A stretch of DNA of 48,889 bases from Rhodothermales bacterium. Lineage in GTDB: Bacteria > Bacteroidota > Rhodothermia > Rhodothermales > UBA10348. The notes under the pieces were generated by a model. It saw only the letters and a program-made list of their open reading frames with translations, made no database searches and had not been told where the DNA came from. The translations under genes were made by a program, and so were the position numbers. Shown piece by piece: positions 40,761-48,889 of this stretch (positions are counted from its first letter, which is position 1; each line of letters opens with the position of its first letter). The DNA lies in assembly GCA_040221055.1 (NCBI GenBank), contig JAVJVN010000012.1, positions 1 to 48,889 on the forward strand, written 5' to 3'.

Positions 40761-41930
40761 TCAGCCGAATGCCGAACGCAGCCGATTGCACGCATCTTCC
40801 AGGACCGGGTACTCTTTTGCGAAGCAGAAGCGCAGGCAGGAGCTTCCGTCGGCCTCATCGGTGAAGAACGAACGCCCGGCGACGGTACCCACGCCCGCCC
40901 GATCGACCAGCGTACGGGTAGCGGCGAAGTCATCCTCGAATCCGTCGAAACGCTTACGGAGCGGGGAAAAGTCGGCCAGGACGTAATAGGCCCCCTGGGG
41001 CCATGGTACCAGGAAGCCTATGTCCTCCAGGGTCTTGCACATCAGCTCGCGCTTGCGGGCATAGGCCGTGGCCATGTCGTCAAAGTAGGTGTCGGACATG
41101 GAAAACGCTTCAGCGACCCCATGCTGCAGCGGGGTCGGAGCGCAGATATAGATCAAATCCGACAGCAATCCCATCCGATCAATGATTTCCCGGGGCCCGG
41201 TGGCGTATCCCAGGCGCCAGCCGGTCATGTTGTAGGTCTTGGAAAACCCGGACAATGTGATGGTCCGCTCGAAGGCACCGGGCAGGGACGCCAGCGAGAG
41301 GTGCTCACGCCCGTCGTACAGCATGTACTCGTAGATCTCGTCCGTGATGGCATACAGATCATGCTTTTCCAGGAGGGTCAGCATGGTCTCCAGTTCCGTC
41401 CGGGACCAGACCTTGCCGTTGGGGTTGCCCGGTGTATTGATGATGATGGCTTTCGTCTTGTCCGAAATCGCCGCCTCGACGGCCGCGAAATCAATTTCCC
41501 AATCGGGTCCCGTGGTCGTGATGGTCCGGATCCCGATGCCCATGACCGTCAGCAGGTTGACGTGGTACCCGTAATAGGGTTCGAACACAATGACTTCGTC
41601 CCCGGGATTGAACAAGGTCAGGAGCGTGGACACGAAGGCCCCGGTCGAACCCACGCTGACCATTACGTGGTCGGCCGTGACGGGCAACCGGTTGTACGTG
41701 CGACACTTCTCGGCGATGGCCTCCCGCAACGGGGCGATGCCGCCGTAGAAGGAATAGATGGACTCGTCGCCGTCGATGGCGGCGTGGGCTCCTGCCTTGA
41801 TGGGATCCGGTGTCGGCATGTCACAGATGCCCTGACCCAGATTGATGCCGTTCGTGTCCTTCAACAGGAGCGTGATCGCGCGGATATTGCTCTGGCGGAG
41901 ATCGTGTGTTCGGTCGGCGAGGTCTTTCAT
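40761..41930 (-). CDS. Class I/II PLP-dependent aminotransferase
   Basis: 389 residues. LGQGICDMPTPDPIKA, YSFYGGIAPLREAIA, NTPGNPNGKVW (165-175), the Schiff-base segment SGFSKTYNMTGWRLGY with Lys231, and a late Arg in CLRFCFAKEY. It looks like the methionine/kynurenine/aspartate-type branch (YbdL/ MalY neighbours) of fold-type I. The substrate cannot be fixed from sequence alone. A 95-base gap before guaD holds the divergent promoters; no clear boxes are seen. Confidence 0.93.
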   Translation of the reverse strand: MKDLADRTHDLRQSNIRAITLLLKDTNGINLGQGICDMPTPDPIKAGAHAAIDGDESIYSFYGGIAPLREAIAEKCRTYNRLPVTADHVMVSVGSTGAFVSTLLTLFNPGDEVIVFEPYYGYHVNLLTVMGIGIRTITTTGPDWEIDFAAVEAAISDKTKAIIINTPGNPNGKVWSRTELETMLTLLEKHDLYAITDEIYEYMLYDGREHLSLASLPGAFERTITLSGFSKTYNMTGWRLGYATGPREIIDRMGLLSDLIYICAPTPLQHGVAEAFSMSDTYFDDMATAYARKRELMCKTLEDIGFLVPWPQGAYYVLADFSPLRKRFDGFEDDFAATRTLVDRAGVGTVAGRSFFTDEADGSSCLRFCFAKEYPVLEDACNRLRSAFG

Positions 41931-42025
41931 ACAGTGCAGGAAGGGGATCTGGGCGTCGAGGAACTATCTTGTCGGGCTGCGCAATATAGCAGTACGCATG
42001 TGCCCTCCGATAGAATTGATGTGAA

Positions 42026-42493
42026 ATGACGGATATCGACTACCTGGAAGCAACGCTGACCATGGCCCGTGAGAACGTCGATCGGGGAGGCGGTCCGTTT
42101 GCGTGCCTCATTGTGCGGGATGGCGTTGTCGTCGGCGAGGGGACGAACGTCGTAACGCTCCGGAACGATCCTACGGCTCATGCCGAGGTGGTGGCCATCC
42201 GCGATGCCTGCGCCCGGTTGACCTCCTTCCAGTTGGCCGGCTGCGTGGTCTACGCTTCGTGTGAACCGTGCCCCATGTGTCTGGGCGCATTGTACTGGGC
42301 GCGCCCGGATCGCGTGGTATATGCCGCGGACAGGGCCATGGCAGCTGAGGCCGGATTCGACGACGGCTTCATATACGACGAAATACATCTCCCGGACGCC
42401 GAACGCTCCCTGTCCATCCACCATATGCCATCGGATGGGGCGCAGGCGCCGTTCAACGCGTGGAAGGCGGCCGAGGGCAAGACCCGCTACTGA
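42026..42493 (+). CDS. guaD: Guanine deaminase (cytidine-deaminase-like fold)
   Basis: 155 residues. The zinc site is HAE (52-54) and PCPMC (81-85), and the family hallmarks YASCEPCPMCLGALYWARPDRVVYAA, EAGFDDGFIYDEI and the terminal aromatic residue (KTRY) match the short B. subtilis-type guanine deaminase rather than cytidine or tRNA adenosine deaminases. It converts guanine to xanthine. Its stop overlaps the end of tamB on the opposite strand by seven bases. Confidence 0.93.
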   Translation: MTDIDYLEATLTMARENVDRGGGPFACLIVRDGVVVGEGTNVVTLRNDPTAHAEVVAIRDACARLTSFQLAGCVVYASCEPCPMCLGALYWARPDRVVYAADRAMAAEAGFDDGFIYDEIHLPDAERSLSIHHMPSDGAQAPFNAWKAAEGKTRY

Positions 42494-45400
42494 CCGGTCA
42501 GCAGCCGTCGCCAGGACGTGAAATCCGTCTGGTAGGATACGCCCACGCCTCCCGTATTGGTCAATTCGGTTCGTTGCAGGATGTCGCCCTCCCGGCGATA
42601 GAAGACTTCGATGGCAACCCGCGGAGTCAGTCGGATTTCAACCACGAACTCGCCTTGCAGTCCGTCGTTGGCCCGGACGTTGTCGGTGGCGTTGGCTCCC
42701 TGGTATACGCCCTCTCCGCGGATGATGAGCCGCTCATCCACGAGTCGCAGGGCCACGCCGTACGTGACATCCAGATCCTGGGCATTCTCGCCCTGCAGTC
42801 CAAAATTGAACTCCACATTCGGCAGGGCCGCATTCAGGAAGCGGTTGAGCTGTGCCGAAACCAGCTGGGATACACTGTTGAACGCCAGTTGCCCGCCGGA
42901 TTCGGTTGAGATGTTTTCGGTCGTCAGGATGAACGAATTGGTCAACAGGACACTGGTGGCATACTCGGTTGCACGATCCGGACGGTTGAGTCGGGCTTCC
43001 AGGGCCTGGTAATCACCCAGCACATTCTGGTCTGATCGGTCCACCTGAAGGGCCAGGTCAACGGCCGGGGAGGAGACGGTACCGGTAATATGCAGTTCCA
43101 CGATCAGCGGAATGAGCCCCTGGGATTCGTTCAGATCCGAAAGTCCGGCAAGCGAGGCGCGGGTGCGGAATGAACCGACAATGTCCAGGCTGGCATCGAG
43201 CGGATCGCCATCCCAGCGCATGGTGCCGCCATCCTGGATGAAGAAGCGACGTTGGAACACGTCTCCTGCCGTGAACAGGTAGTCTCCGCCGGCCACCTGC
43301 AACTCACCGTACACGAAGAACTCCCCGTTTTCGCGGACCAGTTGGATGCTGCCCCGACTGGAGGCATTGATGACATCCCCGAGCAGCGGATCGATGACCA
43401 GGTGGACCATGGACCCGGAGGGTGCCTGGATGTTCAGGTCCATATCCAGGGCATCCAGGAACTGGCGTTCGGCGGCCGGTCGGCGTGCAAGCAGAAACGT
43501 CCGTCGGGAAAGCCGCTGGAAGTCCGGGATCACGCCCACCGAATCCTCGAATACGATGAAGCTCTCGTCCGTCTCGGATACCTCGTCTTCGATGGGAATG
43601 AAAATACGGGACTCGGGCGTCGTTACGGCGTTGTTGGAGCGAAGCACGGCGTCGTACAACGGACCCGTGAGCGCAAACGTGCCCGAGGCCCAGATGTATC
43701 CATAGAACGGCATGTCGGAGTTGGCTCCGATGCCGATGATCTGGAGATTGCGGATATCTCCGCCCAAATCCAGCGTGAATTCGCGGTATTCATTGAAATC
43801 CAGTCGCCCGGCAATGCGTCCGGAGCCGCCGGTGGACTCCCGAACGTCTGCCCGGAGAACGTGGATGGCATCGGCGTCAATCCGGACATCACCGTCCATC
43901 CGGTACGACAATCCGGTCTTCGGAATGCTGAACGTGCCATCCAGGATACCGGCATTGATCTGGAAAACCGGGCGTTTGAACGTACCCCGGATGGTGCCGT
44001 CCCCGGTCGCGAATCCGGCCACGTCACTCAGGGCCGTATTGAAGATGTACTGGAAGAAGAAAAGATCGACGCGCTCCAGGTCGGCCTGAAGATCCAGCCG
44101 GCCGTCGTCGCCATCGTTCGAGGATGGCAGCCGCATGGTGCCGTGGAAGCGCAGGTCGTTCGCCACCTCCAACGGGGAGGACAGGGAGTCCAGCGGGGTT
44201 ATCCGGACGTCGACGCTCACTTCAGGGGTACCCGCAACGAGGCGGCTTTCCACGAAGAGGTTTCCGACGGTGTGATCCTCGAACGAGGCACGGGACAATT
44301 CCAGGTATCCGGCCAATTGAGGCTGTACGAGTCCTCCGGTCAGGACCAGTTCGCTGTTCAACATGCCTCCGATCCGTTTCCGGATGCCCAGGAATGCCGA
44401 TAATTCCTCCATCCGGACCTGCCCTGCCGAAATATGGAGTGAATCGGTCGGTACGGACGAAAGGGTGCCGGAGGCCCGGATGAACTCTTCCCCCGGGATG
44501 TGGTCAAACGCGGTCGGGGACAGTCGGATGGCATCGGAATAGACGTCCAACCTGGACGGCTCTGTCAGCGCCCACGCTGCCCCGTCGGTGGTAACGGTTG
44601 CCTCCTGGACGGTAATGGCATTGCGGTCGTCCAGCAAGTGCACCACCGCAGCCAACGAAAGGGAATCGGTCTGTCCGATACCCGACGAGCGGATGGCCAC
44701 GGACGCCCGACCATTGGCGGCATCCATGGAAAACGTTGGCGCATTGACACCCAGTCCGCCCAGGGAAAGTCTGTCTGCCGAACCCCGGAGCCCCCCGGTC
44801 ATACTCCGGGACAGCAATTCGGACCGTGCGACCGAAAGATCCAGATGGATACGGCTCCGCTCGGCGTGGATGGATCCCACGGAGAGCGTGCCGATGTCCG
44901 ACCGGGCATCAATCAACAGTCGGTCTGCGTCGAGCGTCAGGTGGACATCCGTTGCCCCATCCAGGGCCAGCGGATTCCGGTGCGGCCGGATCGCATTGAT
45001 GATGGCCGCATCCCGCACCGTGGCCGAGAAGACGGCTTGACCCGGGCCCGCCGTTTCCCCGGCTTCGACGAAGGCCGCCTCCATCCGGGTGCGGAACCGT
45101 TCCGGGGATCGGCGTCCGGGTACGGCAGCGGCCGCCGTGGAGTCGGGTTCGGTCAGCGGCTTCGCCAATTCCTCCATCCACGTATGCTGGAATCCACGAT
45201 ACCACGCGTTTGCGCGCGCAACAAGCAATGAGACCGGACGATCCGACTCCAGTCGCATTTCCGCACCCGGGAAGACCAGCGACGCTACGGCGTCACCAAC
45301 GCCGGGAGGTTGGACGGTAAGGATGGCGTGCTGCGGCTGGATGACGCCCACGAACCCGTCGCGCGAGACGGTGGAAGAATCGGCGACCACATCCAGGCTG

Positions 45401-47022
45401 AGAGCGAAGCGCGGGTCCCAGACGGGGAGGAGAGAGCCCGCCGCCCGGACGGTCAGATCGGTGCTCAGGTTGTCATCGGCCAACAGTGGACCCACGTCTG
45501 CATGGGTCAGGTCCAGGTCCACCCGCATGGGCCCCCGCTCCGGATGGACGCGTCCGCTCGTGCGTACGTCCACGCGTCCTGCACCGTGCTCAATCAGGGC
45601 CTGACCGGTCACGAAGCCCCGTTCCCAGAACGTGGTTACCGTCATCCGGTCGGCTCGGCGGTCGTTCCACTGGGGGCGGTTCAAGCTGAGCACGGCCTCT
45701 GTTGACGCATTCTCCAGGGACGTTCCCGTCCCGGTAAGGACCAAGGTCCCGGTCAGGACCGACGCATCGGACGGCCGGCCCAACCAGGGTCCGAGATTCA
45801 TCCGGTCCGTGCGGATCTGAACGCGGTGGCGAACGGCGGGTCCCACCGTGCGACGCACGTCAAAGGAAGCCGACGCCCGGCCCGCCGGACTCTGGAGGTC
45901 CAGATTTCCCTCGACGTGCTGTCCGGCGGGCCAGCCCGACCGCCATTGCGCAACGTCCACCAGGGTCCCCGTGGCATAGGACTGTACATGTACTCCGACC
46001 AGTTGGTCATTGAACGGTACATTCTCTGCATCCACCGACAACTCGAACCGGGCTGACTCCGGAAGACCCTGAATGGTCCCCGATGCTTCGTACGCGGCGT
46101 TGTTGTGGCGAACGCGCATCCAGTTGATGGCCATATCGGAGACGGCACCCTGGATGCGGGCAGAGACGGATGCCTGACCGGCAACGGTCAGGTCGGGCAC
46201 GAGCCGGCGAAGCTCGTCCAGGTCCAGTGCGGACGACGGGATTTCCAGTTGGAAGAGGCGATGCACCAGCGCCGTATCGGTCCGCGCAAGCGACCCACTC
46301 GCCGCGACCGACGATGCGCCGAGCCGGGCAAACGCATTGGTCAGTCTGAACTGGTCATCCGAGACCACCAATTGGCTGCGTGCCTCGGACAGCATGAGGT
46401 CATCCTCGAAGAACCGGCCTCGCAGGGAAAGCAGGTCCACCTGCCGGATTTCAGGGGACCAGGCTACGTTCATCTCGGCCTGGATGTCCCGTGCCGGATG
46501 CATGATGAGCCAGTCCATCCAGGCTGGCAGCGGAGCGCCTCCATCCCGTGCGGCATGTATTTGAACGCCATCGAGCAGGATGGCGGCATTCTGGACGGCC
46601 CATGGATTGGACGAACCCGTCGGGCGGAACACCTGCTGGATGTTGGACCGGTCCCCGTCGTGCCGGATATGGATCCGGGTGTTCACCGCTTCAATGCGCC
46701 GTACCGAAAACTTCCTGGACCACAGCGCTGTCCAGCGGGGGACCACGATCAGTGAATCCATTTCCAGGAGGAAATGTCCCGTCTCGTCGGTGATCGAAAT
46801 GCCGGACAGGTACATGGTTCGGGCCAGGTTGCCCGTCATCGTCTCGATATGCAGTTCACCGAAGAACCGTTGATTGAACTCCGTTTCGATCTGCCGCGCC
46901 AACGTATCGCGTCCCACCTGGGAACGAGTGACGGCAAAAAACAGCAGGACGGCCGCGAAAAGGACGACGCCGGCAAACGTAAGAACGGCCCTGACAATAT
47001 TGGACGTAATGCGGATCAGCAC
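42487..47022 (-). CDS. tamB: TamB-like translocation and assembly module protein (AsmA/DUF490)
   Basis: 1511 residues, starting at GTG 47022 within the end of aroB (seven-base overlap). A single N-terminal transmembrane segment (VRAVLTFAGVVLFAAVLLFFAV, about 9-30) is followed by a long beta-rich periplasmic chain and the conserved C-terminal DUF490/TamB domain (from about residue 1100; contains GSMVHLVIDPLLGDVINASSRGSIQLV and FVYGELQVAGGDYLFTAGDVFQRRFFI in pieces). It bridges the membranes for outer-membrane protein or lipid transport. tamA is not adjacent. Confidence 0.93.
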   Translation of the reverse strand: MLIRITSNIVRAVLTFAGVVLFAAVLLFFAVTRSQVGRDTLARQIETEFNQRFFGELHIETMTGNLARTMYLSGISITDETGHFLLEMDSLIVVPRWTALWSRKFSVRRIEAVNTRIHIRHDGDRSNIQQVFRPTGSSNPWAVQNAAILLDGVQIHAARDGGAPLPAWMDWLIMHPARDIQAEMNVAWSPEIRQVDLLSLRGRFFEDDLMLSEARSQLVVSDDQFRLTNAFARLGASSVAASGSLARTDTALVHRLFQLEIPSSALDLDELRRLVPDLTVAGQASVSARIQGAVSDMAINWMRVRHNNAAYEASGTIQGLPESARFELSVDAENVPFNDQLVGVHVQSYATGTLVDVAQWRSGWPAGQHVEGNLDLQSPAGRASASFDVRRTVGPAVRHRVQIRTDRMNLGPWLGRPSDASVLTGTLVLTGTGTSLENASTEAVLSLNRPQWNDRRADRMTVTTFWERGFVTGQALIEHGAGRVDVRTSGRVHPERGPMRVDLDLTHADVGPLLADDNLSTDLTVRAAGSLLPVWDPRFALSLDVVADSSTVSRDGFVGVIQPQHAILTVQPPGVGDAVASLVFPGAEMRLESDRPVSLLVARANAWYRGFQHTWMEELAKPLTEPDSTAAAAVPGRRSPERFRTRMEAAFVEAGETAGPGQAVFSATVRDAAIINAIRPHRNPLALDGATDVHLTLDADRLLIDARSDIGTLSVGSIHAERSRIHLDLSVARSELLSRSMTGGLRGSADRLSLGGLGVNAPTFSMDAANGRASVAIRSSGIGQTDSLSLAAVVHLLDDRNAITVQEATVTTDGAAWALTEPSRLDVYSDAIRLSPTAFDHIPGEEFIRASGTLSSVPTDSLHISAGQVRMEELSAFLGIRKRIGGMLNSELVLTGGLVQPQLAGYLELSRASFEDHTVGNLFVESRLVAGTPEVSVDVRITPLDSLSSPLEVANDLRFHGTMRLPSSNDGDDGRLDLQADLERVDLFFFQYIFNTALSDVAGFATGDGTIRGTFKRPVFQINAGILDGTFSIPKTGLSYRMDGDVRIDADAIHVLRADVRESTGGSGRIAGRLDFNEYREFTLDLGGDIRNLQIIGIGANSDMPFYGYIWASGTFALTGPLYDAVLRSNNAVTTPESRIFIPIEDEVSETDESFIVFEDSVGVIPDFQRLSRRTFLLARRPAAERQFLDALDMDLNIQAPSGSMVHLVIDPLLGDVINASSRGSIQLVRENGEFFVYGELQVAGGDYLFTAGDVFQRRFFIQDGGTMRWDGDPLDASLDIVGSFRTRASLAGLSDLNESQGLIPLIVELHITGTVSSPAVDLALQVDRSDQNVLGDYQALEARLNRPDRATEYATSVLLTNSFILTTENISTESGGQLAFNSVSQLVSAQLNRFLNAALPNVEFNFGLQGENAQDLDVTYGVALRLVDERLIIRGEGVYQGANATDNVRANDGLQGEFVVEIRLTPRVAIEVFYRREGDILQRTELTNTGGVGVSYQTDFTSWRRLLTGQ

Positions 47023-48122
47023 GGACGACCCAGGGCGTACGCCCAGGCGGCTTCGACATCAGGTGAGGTCACGTCCCGCTCCACGTAGGCTTCGCCCAGT
47101 TTCTTGAGAAGCACGAACCGGAGTGCGCCCGACTCCTGCTTCTTATCTGCGTCCATGGCAGCGTGGAGGGTGCCCGTGGTCAACCCTTCAGGAAAGGGTG
47201 GGATGGGAAGCGCGTCCAGGATGGTCTCGGCGCGCACCTGATTCACCTGGCGGTGCAGGCGTCTGGACAGGAACAGAGCTGCCCGCATGCCGACCGCCAC
47301 CGCTTCGCCATGCGTCAGCGTTCCGTAACCCGTCACATTTTCCAGGGCGTGTGCGAACGTGTGACCGAAATTCAGGAGGGCGCGGCGGCCGTCCTCGCGC
47401 TCGTCGTCGGAGACGACGCGCGCCTTGACGGCCGCCGCGCGATAGACCATGTCCGGTACCACACCGGGGTCCCGGGCCAGGATCCGCGGCCACTCCGCCT
47501 CCATCCAGGCGAAGAAGGGTTCGTCGGCAATCAAGGCATGTTTCACGGCTTCGGCCAGCCCACTGGTCCACTGGCGGCGCTCGAGCGTGTACAGGAGACG
47601 CGTATCGGTAAGTACGAGGCGGGGTTGGTGGAAGGCACCTATGAGGTTCTTGCCGACCGGGTGGTTGATGCCGGTCTTGCCACCGATGGCGCTGTCCACC
47701 TGGGCAATCAGGGACGTGGGTACCTGGACCAGCGGAAGCCCGCGAAGCAACGTGGCTGCAGCGTATCCCGCGAGGTCACCCACGACACCGCCACCCAACG
47801 CCACGATCGGGGTCCGGCGGTCGACTCCCCACTGGAGCGCTGCATCGTAAACGGCATGAAGGTGTTTGGGGCTTTTGGTGGCCTCCCCGGCCGGCAGGAC
47901 GAGGATGAACGGCTCCCAACCATCCGCCGTCATGAGGGCGTCCACCCGGTCACGGTAGTGATGGCCGACGTTGGAATCGGTGACAATGAGTACCTTTCCT
48001 GCACGTAACCCGACCGACCGCATGGCCTCGGGAAGGGTGTCCAGTTCGGCGAAGACGATTTCATAGGATCGCTTCTCCGGCAGACGCACGGGAATGGGTT
48101 GGTCGACGCGTTGCAACAGCAT
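47016..48122 (-). CDS. aroB: 3-dehydroquinate synthase
   Basis: 368 residues from ATG 48122 (MLLQRVDQPIPVRLPE). The frame stays open further upstream to 48749, but that part overlaps mnmM and is unlike the family. NAD and zinc site hallmarks are seen: GGGVVGDLAGYAAATLLRGLPLVQVPTSLIAQVDSAIGGKTGINHP in pieces, GLAEAVKHALI with a zinc Glu, NFGHTFAHALE and LTHGEAVAVGM with zinc His. It makes dehydroquinate in the shikimate pathway. Confidence 0.96.
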   Translation of the reverse strand: MLLQRVDQPIPVRLPEKRSYEIVFAELDTLPEAMRSVGLRAGKVLIVTDSNVGHHYRDRVDALMTADGWEPFILVLPAGEATKSPKHLHAVYDAALQWGVDRRTPIVALGGGVVGDLAGYAAATLLRGLPLVQVPTSLIAQVDSAIGGKTGINHPVGKNLIGAFHQPRLVLTDTRLLYTLERRQWTSGLAEAVKHALIADEPFFAWMEAEWPRILARDPGVVPDMVYRAAAVKARVVSDDEREDGRRALLNFGHTFAHALENVTGYGTLTHGEAVAVGMRAALFLSRRLHRQVNQVRAETILDALPIPPFPEGLTTGTLHAAMDADKKQESGALRFVLLKKLGEAYVERDVTSPDVEAAWAYALGRPC

Positions 48123-48179
48123 TCGGTAACGGGAAAAACGGGACGTAAAGAGGGCCCCGAAAGATACGATCGCATCCGG

Positions 48180-48755
48180 ATGAGGATTACGAACATCGTA
48201 CATACAATGGTCCGGGAGGTCATCCGGCCGGGAGATCGGGTGGTCGATGCGACCTGCGGTAACGGGCACGACTCGGAATTCCTGGCCGCGAAAGTGGGTC
48301 CGGAAGGCCATGTATGGAGCCTGGATGTCCAGGATGCGGCGGTGCAGGCCACCCGGATGCGGCTGTCGACAGCCGGCCTGGCTGTACAGAGTACCGTCGT
48401 GCAGGCAGATCATGCCAGTCTGGCGACGGTGGTGCCCGCGGCTTGGAAGGGTACGGTCTCCGCGGTCCTGTTCAACCTGGGGTATTTGCCCGGGGCCGAT
48501 CGGGGTATTCGCACACGCCCCGGATCGACGATTGCGGCCCTCGGGGATGCGTTGGATCTCTTGCGGCAGGACGGCATGGTTTCGGTCGTGGTGTATCCCG
48601 GACACGAAGGCGGGGCGGACGAATCCCATGCCGTCCGTGGGTACGTATCCGCACTGGATCCGAAACAATTCGGGGTCTGGAGGTACGAATCCATGAACGG
48701 ACCTCCGACCGTACCTTGGCTTGCGATCATCCGCCGATCGCGCCACCATCCTTGA
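48180..48755 (+). CDS. mnmM: tRNA 5-aminomethyl-2-thiouridine methyltransferase, MnmM (YtqB) type
   Basis: 191 residues from ATG 48180; an earlier frame start would overlap aroB by 24 bases. It has the SAM motif VVDATCGNGHDSEFLA (about residues 20-35) and the family mark FNLGYLPGADRGI (about residues 99-111) with a terminal PPTVPWLAIIRR. YtqB/MnmM completes mnm5s2U at the tRNA wobble position in Gram-positives. Assigning this function here is based on those motifs. The stop overlaps the next gene's possible first ATG. Confidence 0.88.
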   Translation: MRITNIVHTMVREVIRPGDRVVDATCGNGHDSEFLAAKVGPEGHVWSLDVQDAAVQATRMRLSTAGLAVQSTVVQADHASLATVVPAAWKGTVSAVLFNLGYLPGADRGIRTRPGSTIAALGDALDLLRQDGMVSVVVYPGHEGGADESHAVRGYVSALDPKQFGVWRYESMNGPPTVPWLAIIRRSRHHP

Positions 48756-48760
48756 TGCCC

Positions 48761-48889
48761 ATGTGCCTGATCCTGTTTTCCTGGAAAGAGACGCCCGGTC
48801 ATGACCTCGTGCTGCTGGCGAATCGGGATGAATTCCTGGCCCGTCCGACGCGCCAGGCCGACTTCTGGGAGGATCATCCGGATATCCTG
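48761..48889 (+). CDS. NRDE/TANGO2-family protein (partial, cut by window end)
   Basis: First 43 codons only. The N-terminus Met-Cys-Leu-Ile-Leu-Phe and the motif ANRDEFLARPTRQADFW identify the NRDE family, homologous to eukaryotic TANGO2. ATG 48761 is chosen over 48755 because the family begins Met-Cys, and the cysteine after Met removal is a presumed N-terminal nucleophile. The function in bacteria is not well understood. Confidence 0.9.
   Translation, partial: MCLILFSWKETPGHDLVLLANRDEFLARPTRQADFWEDHPDIL

Noticed and set aside
48123-48749. Upstream extension of the aroB frame
   Set aside because: Overlaps mnmM and does not resemble dehydroquinate synthase; the family start fits ATG 48122.
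1-48889. CRISPR arrays, tRNA/rRNA genes, insertion sequences, prophage genes
   Set aside because: No repeated spacer pattern, cloverleaf-like sequence, transposase or phage protein was found in any frame.

Overview
The window is a GC-rich, densely packed bacterial chromosome segment with most genes touching or overlapping. Gene content and protein style point to the Rhodothermales branch of the Bacteroidota/Rhodothermota group. The signs are weak or absent Shine-Dalgarno sequences before many genes, cysteine-free S14, S4 and L36, an L17 with a long acidic tail, a TonB-dependent receptor with an N-terminal carboxypeptidase-regulatory-like domain, MenG (menaquinone), TamB, and an Mrp without the usual CxxC. 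The taxonomic call is an inference from protein features; no rRNA gene is present to confirm it. I found no tRNA, CRISPR array, insertion sequence, prophage or origin. No stretch longer than 300 bases lacks a gene; the longest gaps are about 180 bases (29756-29937) and about 150 bases (27094-27244).

Region 1 (1-15907, + strand) is the end of tuf followed by the fused S10, spc and alpha ribosomal operons: rpsJ, a lipoprotein gene, rplC-rplD-rplW-rplB-rpsS-rplV-rpsC-rplP-rpmC-rpsQ-rplN-rplX-rplE-rpsN-rpsH-rplF-rplR-rpsE-rpmD-rplO-secY-map-rpmJ-rpsM-rpsK-rpsD-rpoA-rplQ. It closes with a textbook intrinsic terminator at 15876-15907. The unusual parts are the lipoprotein gene between rpsJ and rplC, the absence of infA between map and rpmJ, and several stem-loops in the intergenic gaps, most clearly two in front of rpsD.

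Region 2 (16000-19770, + strand) holds a long RelA/SpoT-type (p)ppGpp enzyme, an HU/IHF-like DNA-binding protein, ruvX and def. Region 3 (19798-27093, - strand) is a run of tightly coupled genes read right to left: a biotinyl carrier protein, an NAD-dependent epimerase, the zinc/manganese ABC importer (znuA, znuC, znuB), a histidine-rich exported protein, a TonB-dependent receptor and a lipoprotein. The last six look like one metal (probably zinc) acquisition system that spans both membranes. With the cysteine-free ribosomal proteins upstream, it suggests a lifestyle adapted to scarce zinc.

Region 4 (27245-34990) has pfkA and menG on +, a STAS/anti-sigma kinase pair on -, then a membrane-anchored protein built from four related modules, prmA, a Ppx/GppA phosphatase, mrp and a NifU-C domain protein (iron-sulfur delivery). 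Region 5 (35003-42493) has an M28 peptidase coupled to a DUF58 protein (-), the pyrR-pyrB-nuclease-like-cysQ cluster (+), an aminotransferase (-) and guanine deaminase (+). Region 6 (42487-48889) has tamB and aroB (-, overlapping), the tRNA methyltransferase mnmM (+) and the beginning of an NRDE/TANGO2 protein cut by the window edge.

Most of the window is conserved core machinery. The best candidates for new biology are the metal-uptake operon with its histidine-rich protein and receptor-linked lipoprotein, the lipoprotein inside the S10 operon, the modular membrane-anchored repeat protein beside the STAS/kinase pair, and the leader-like RNA structures in the ribosomal operon.
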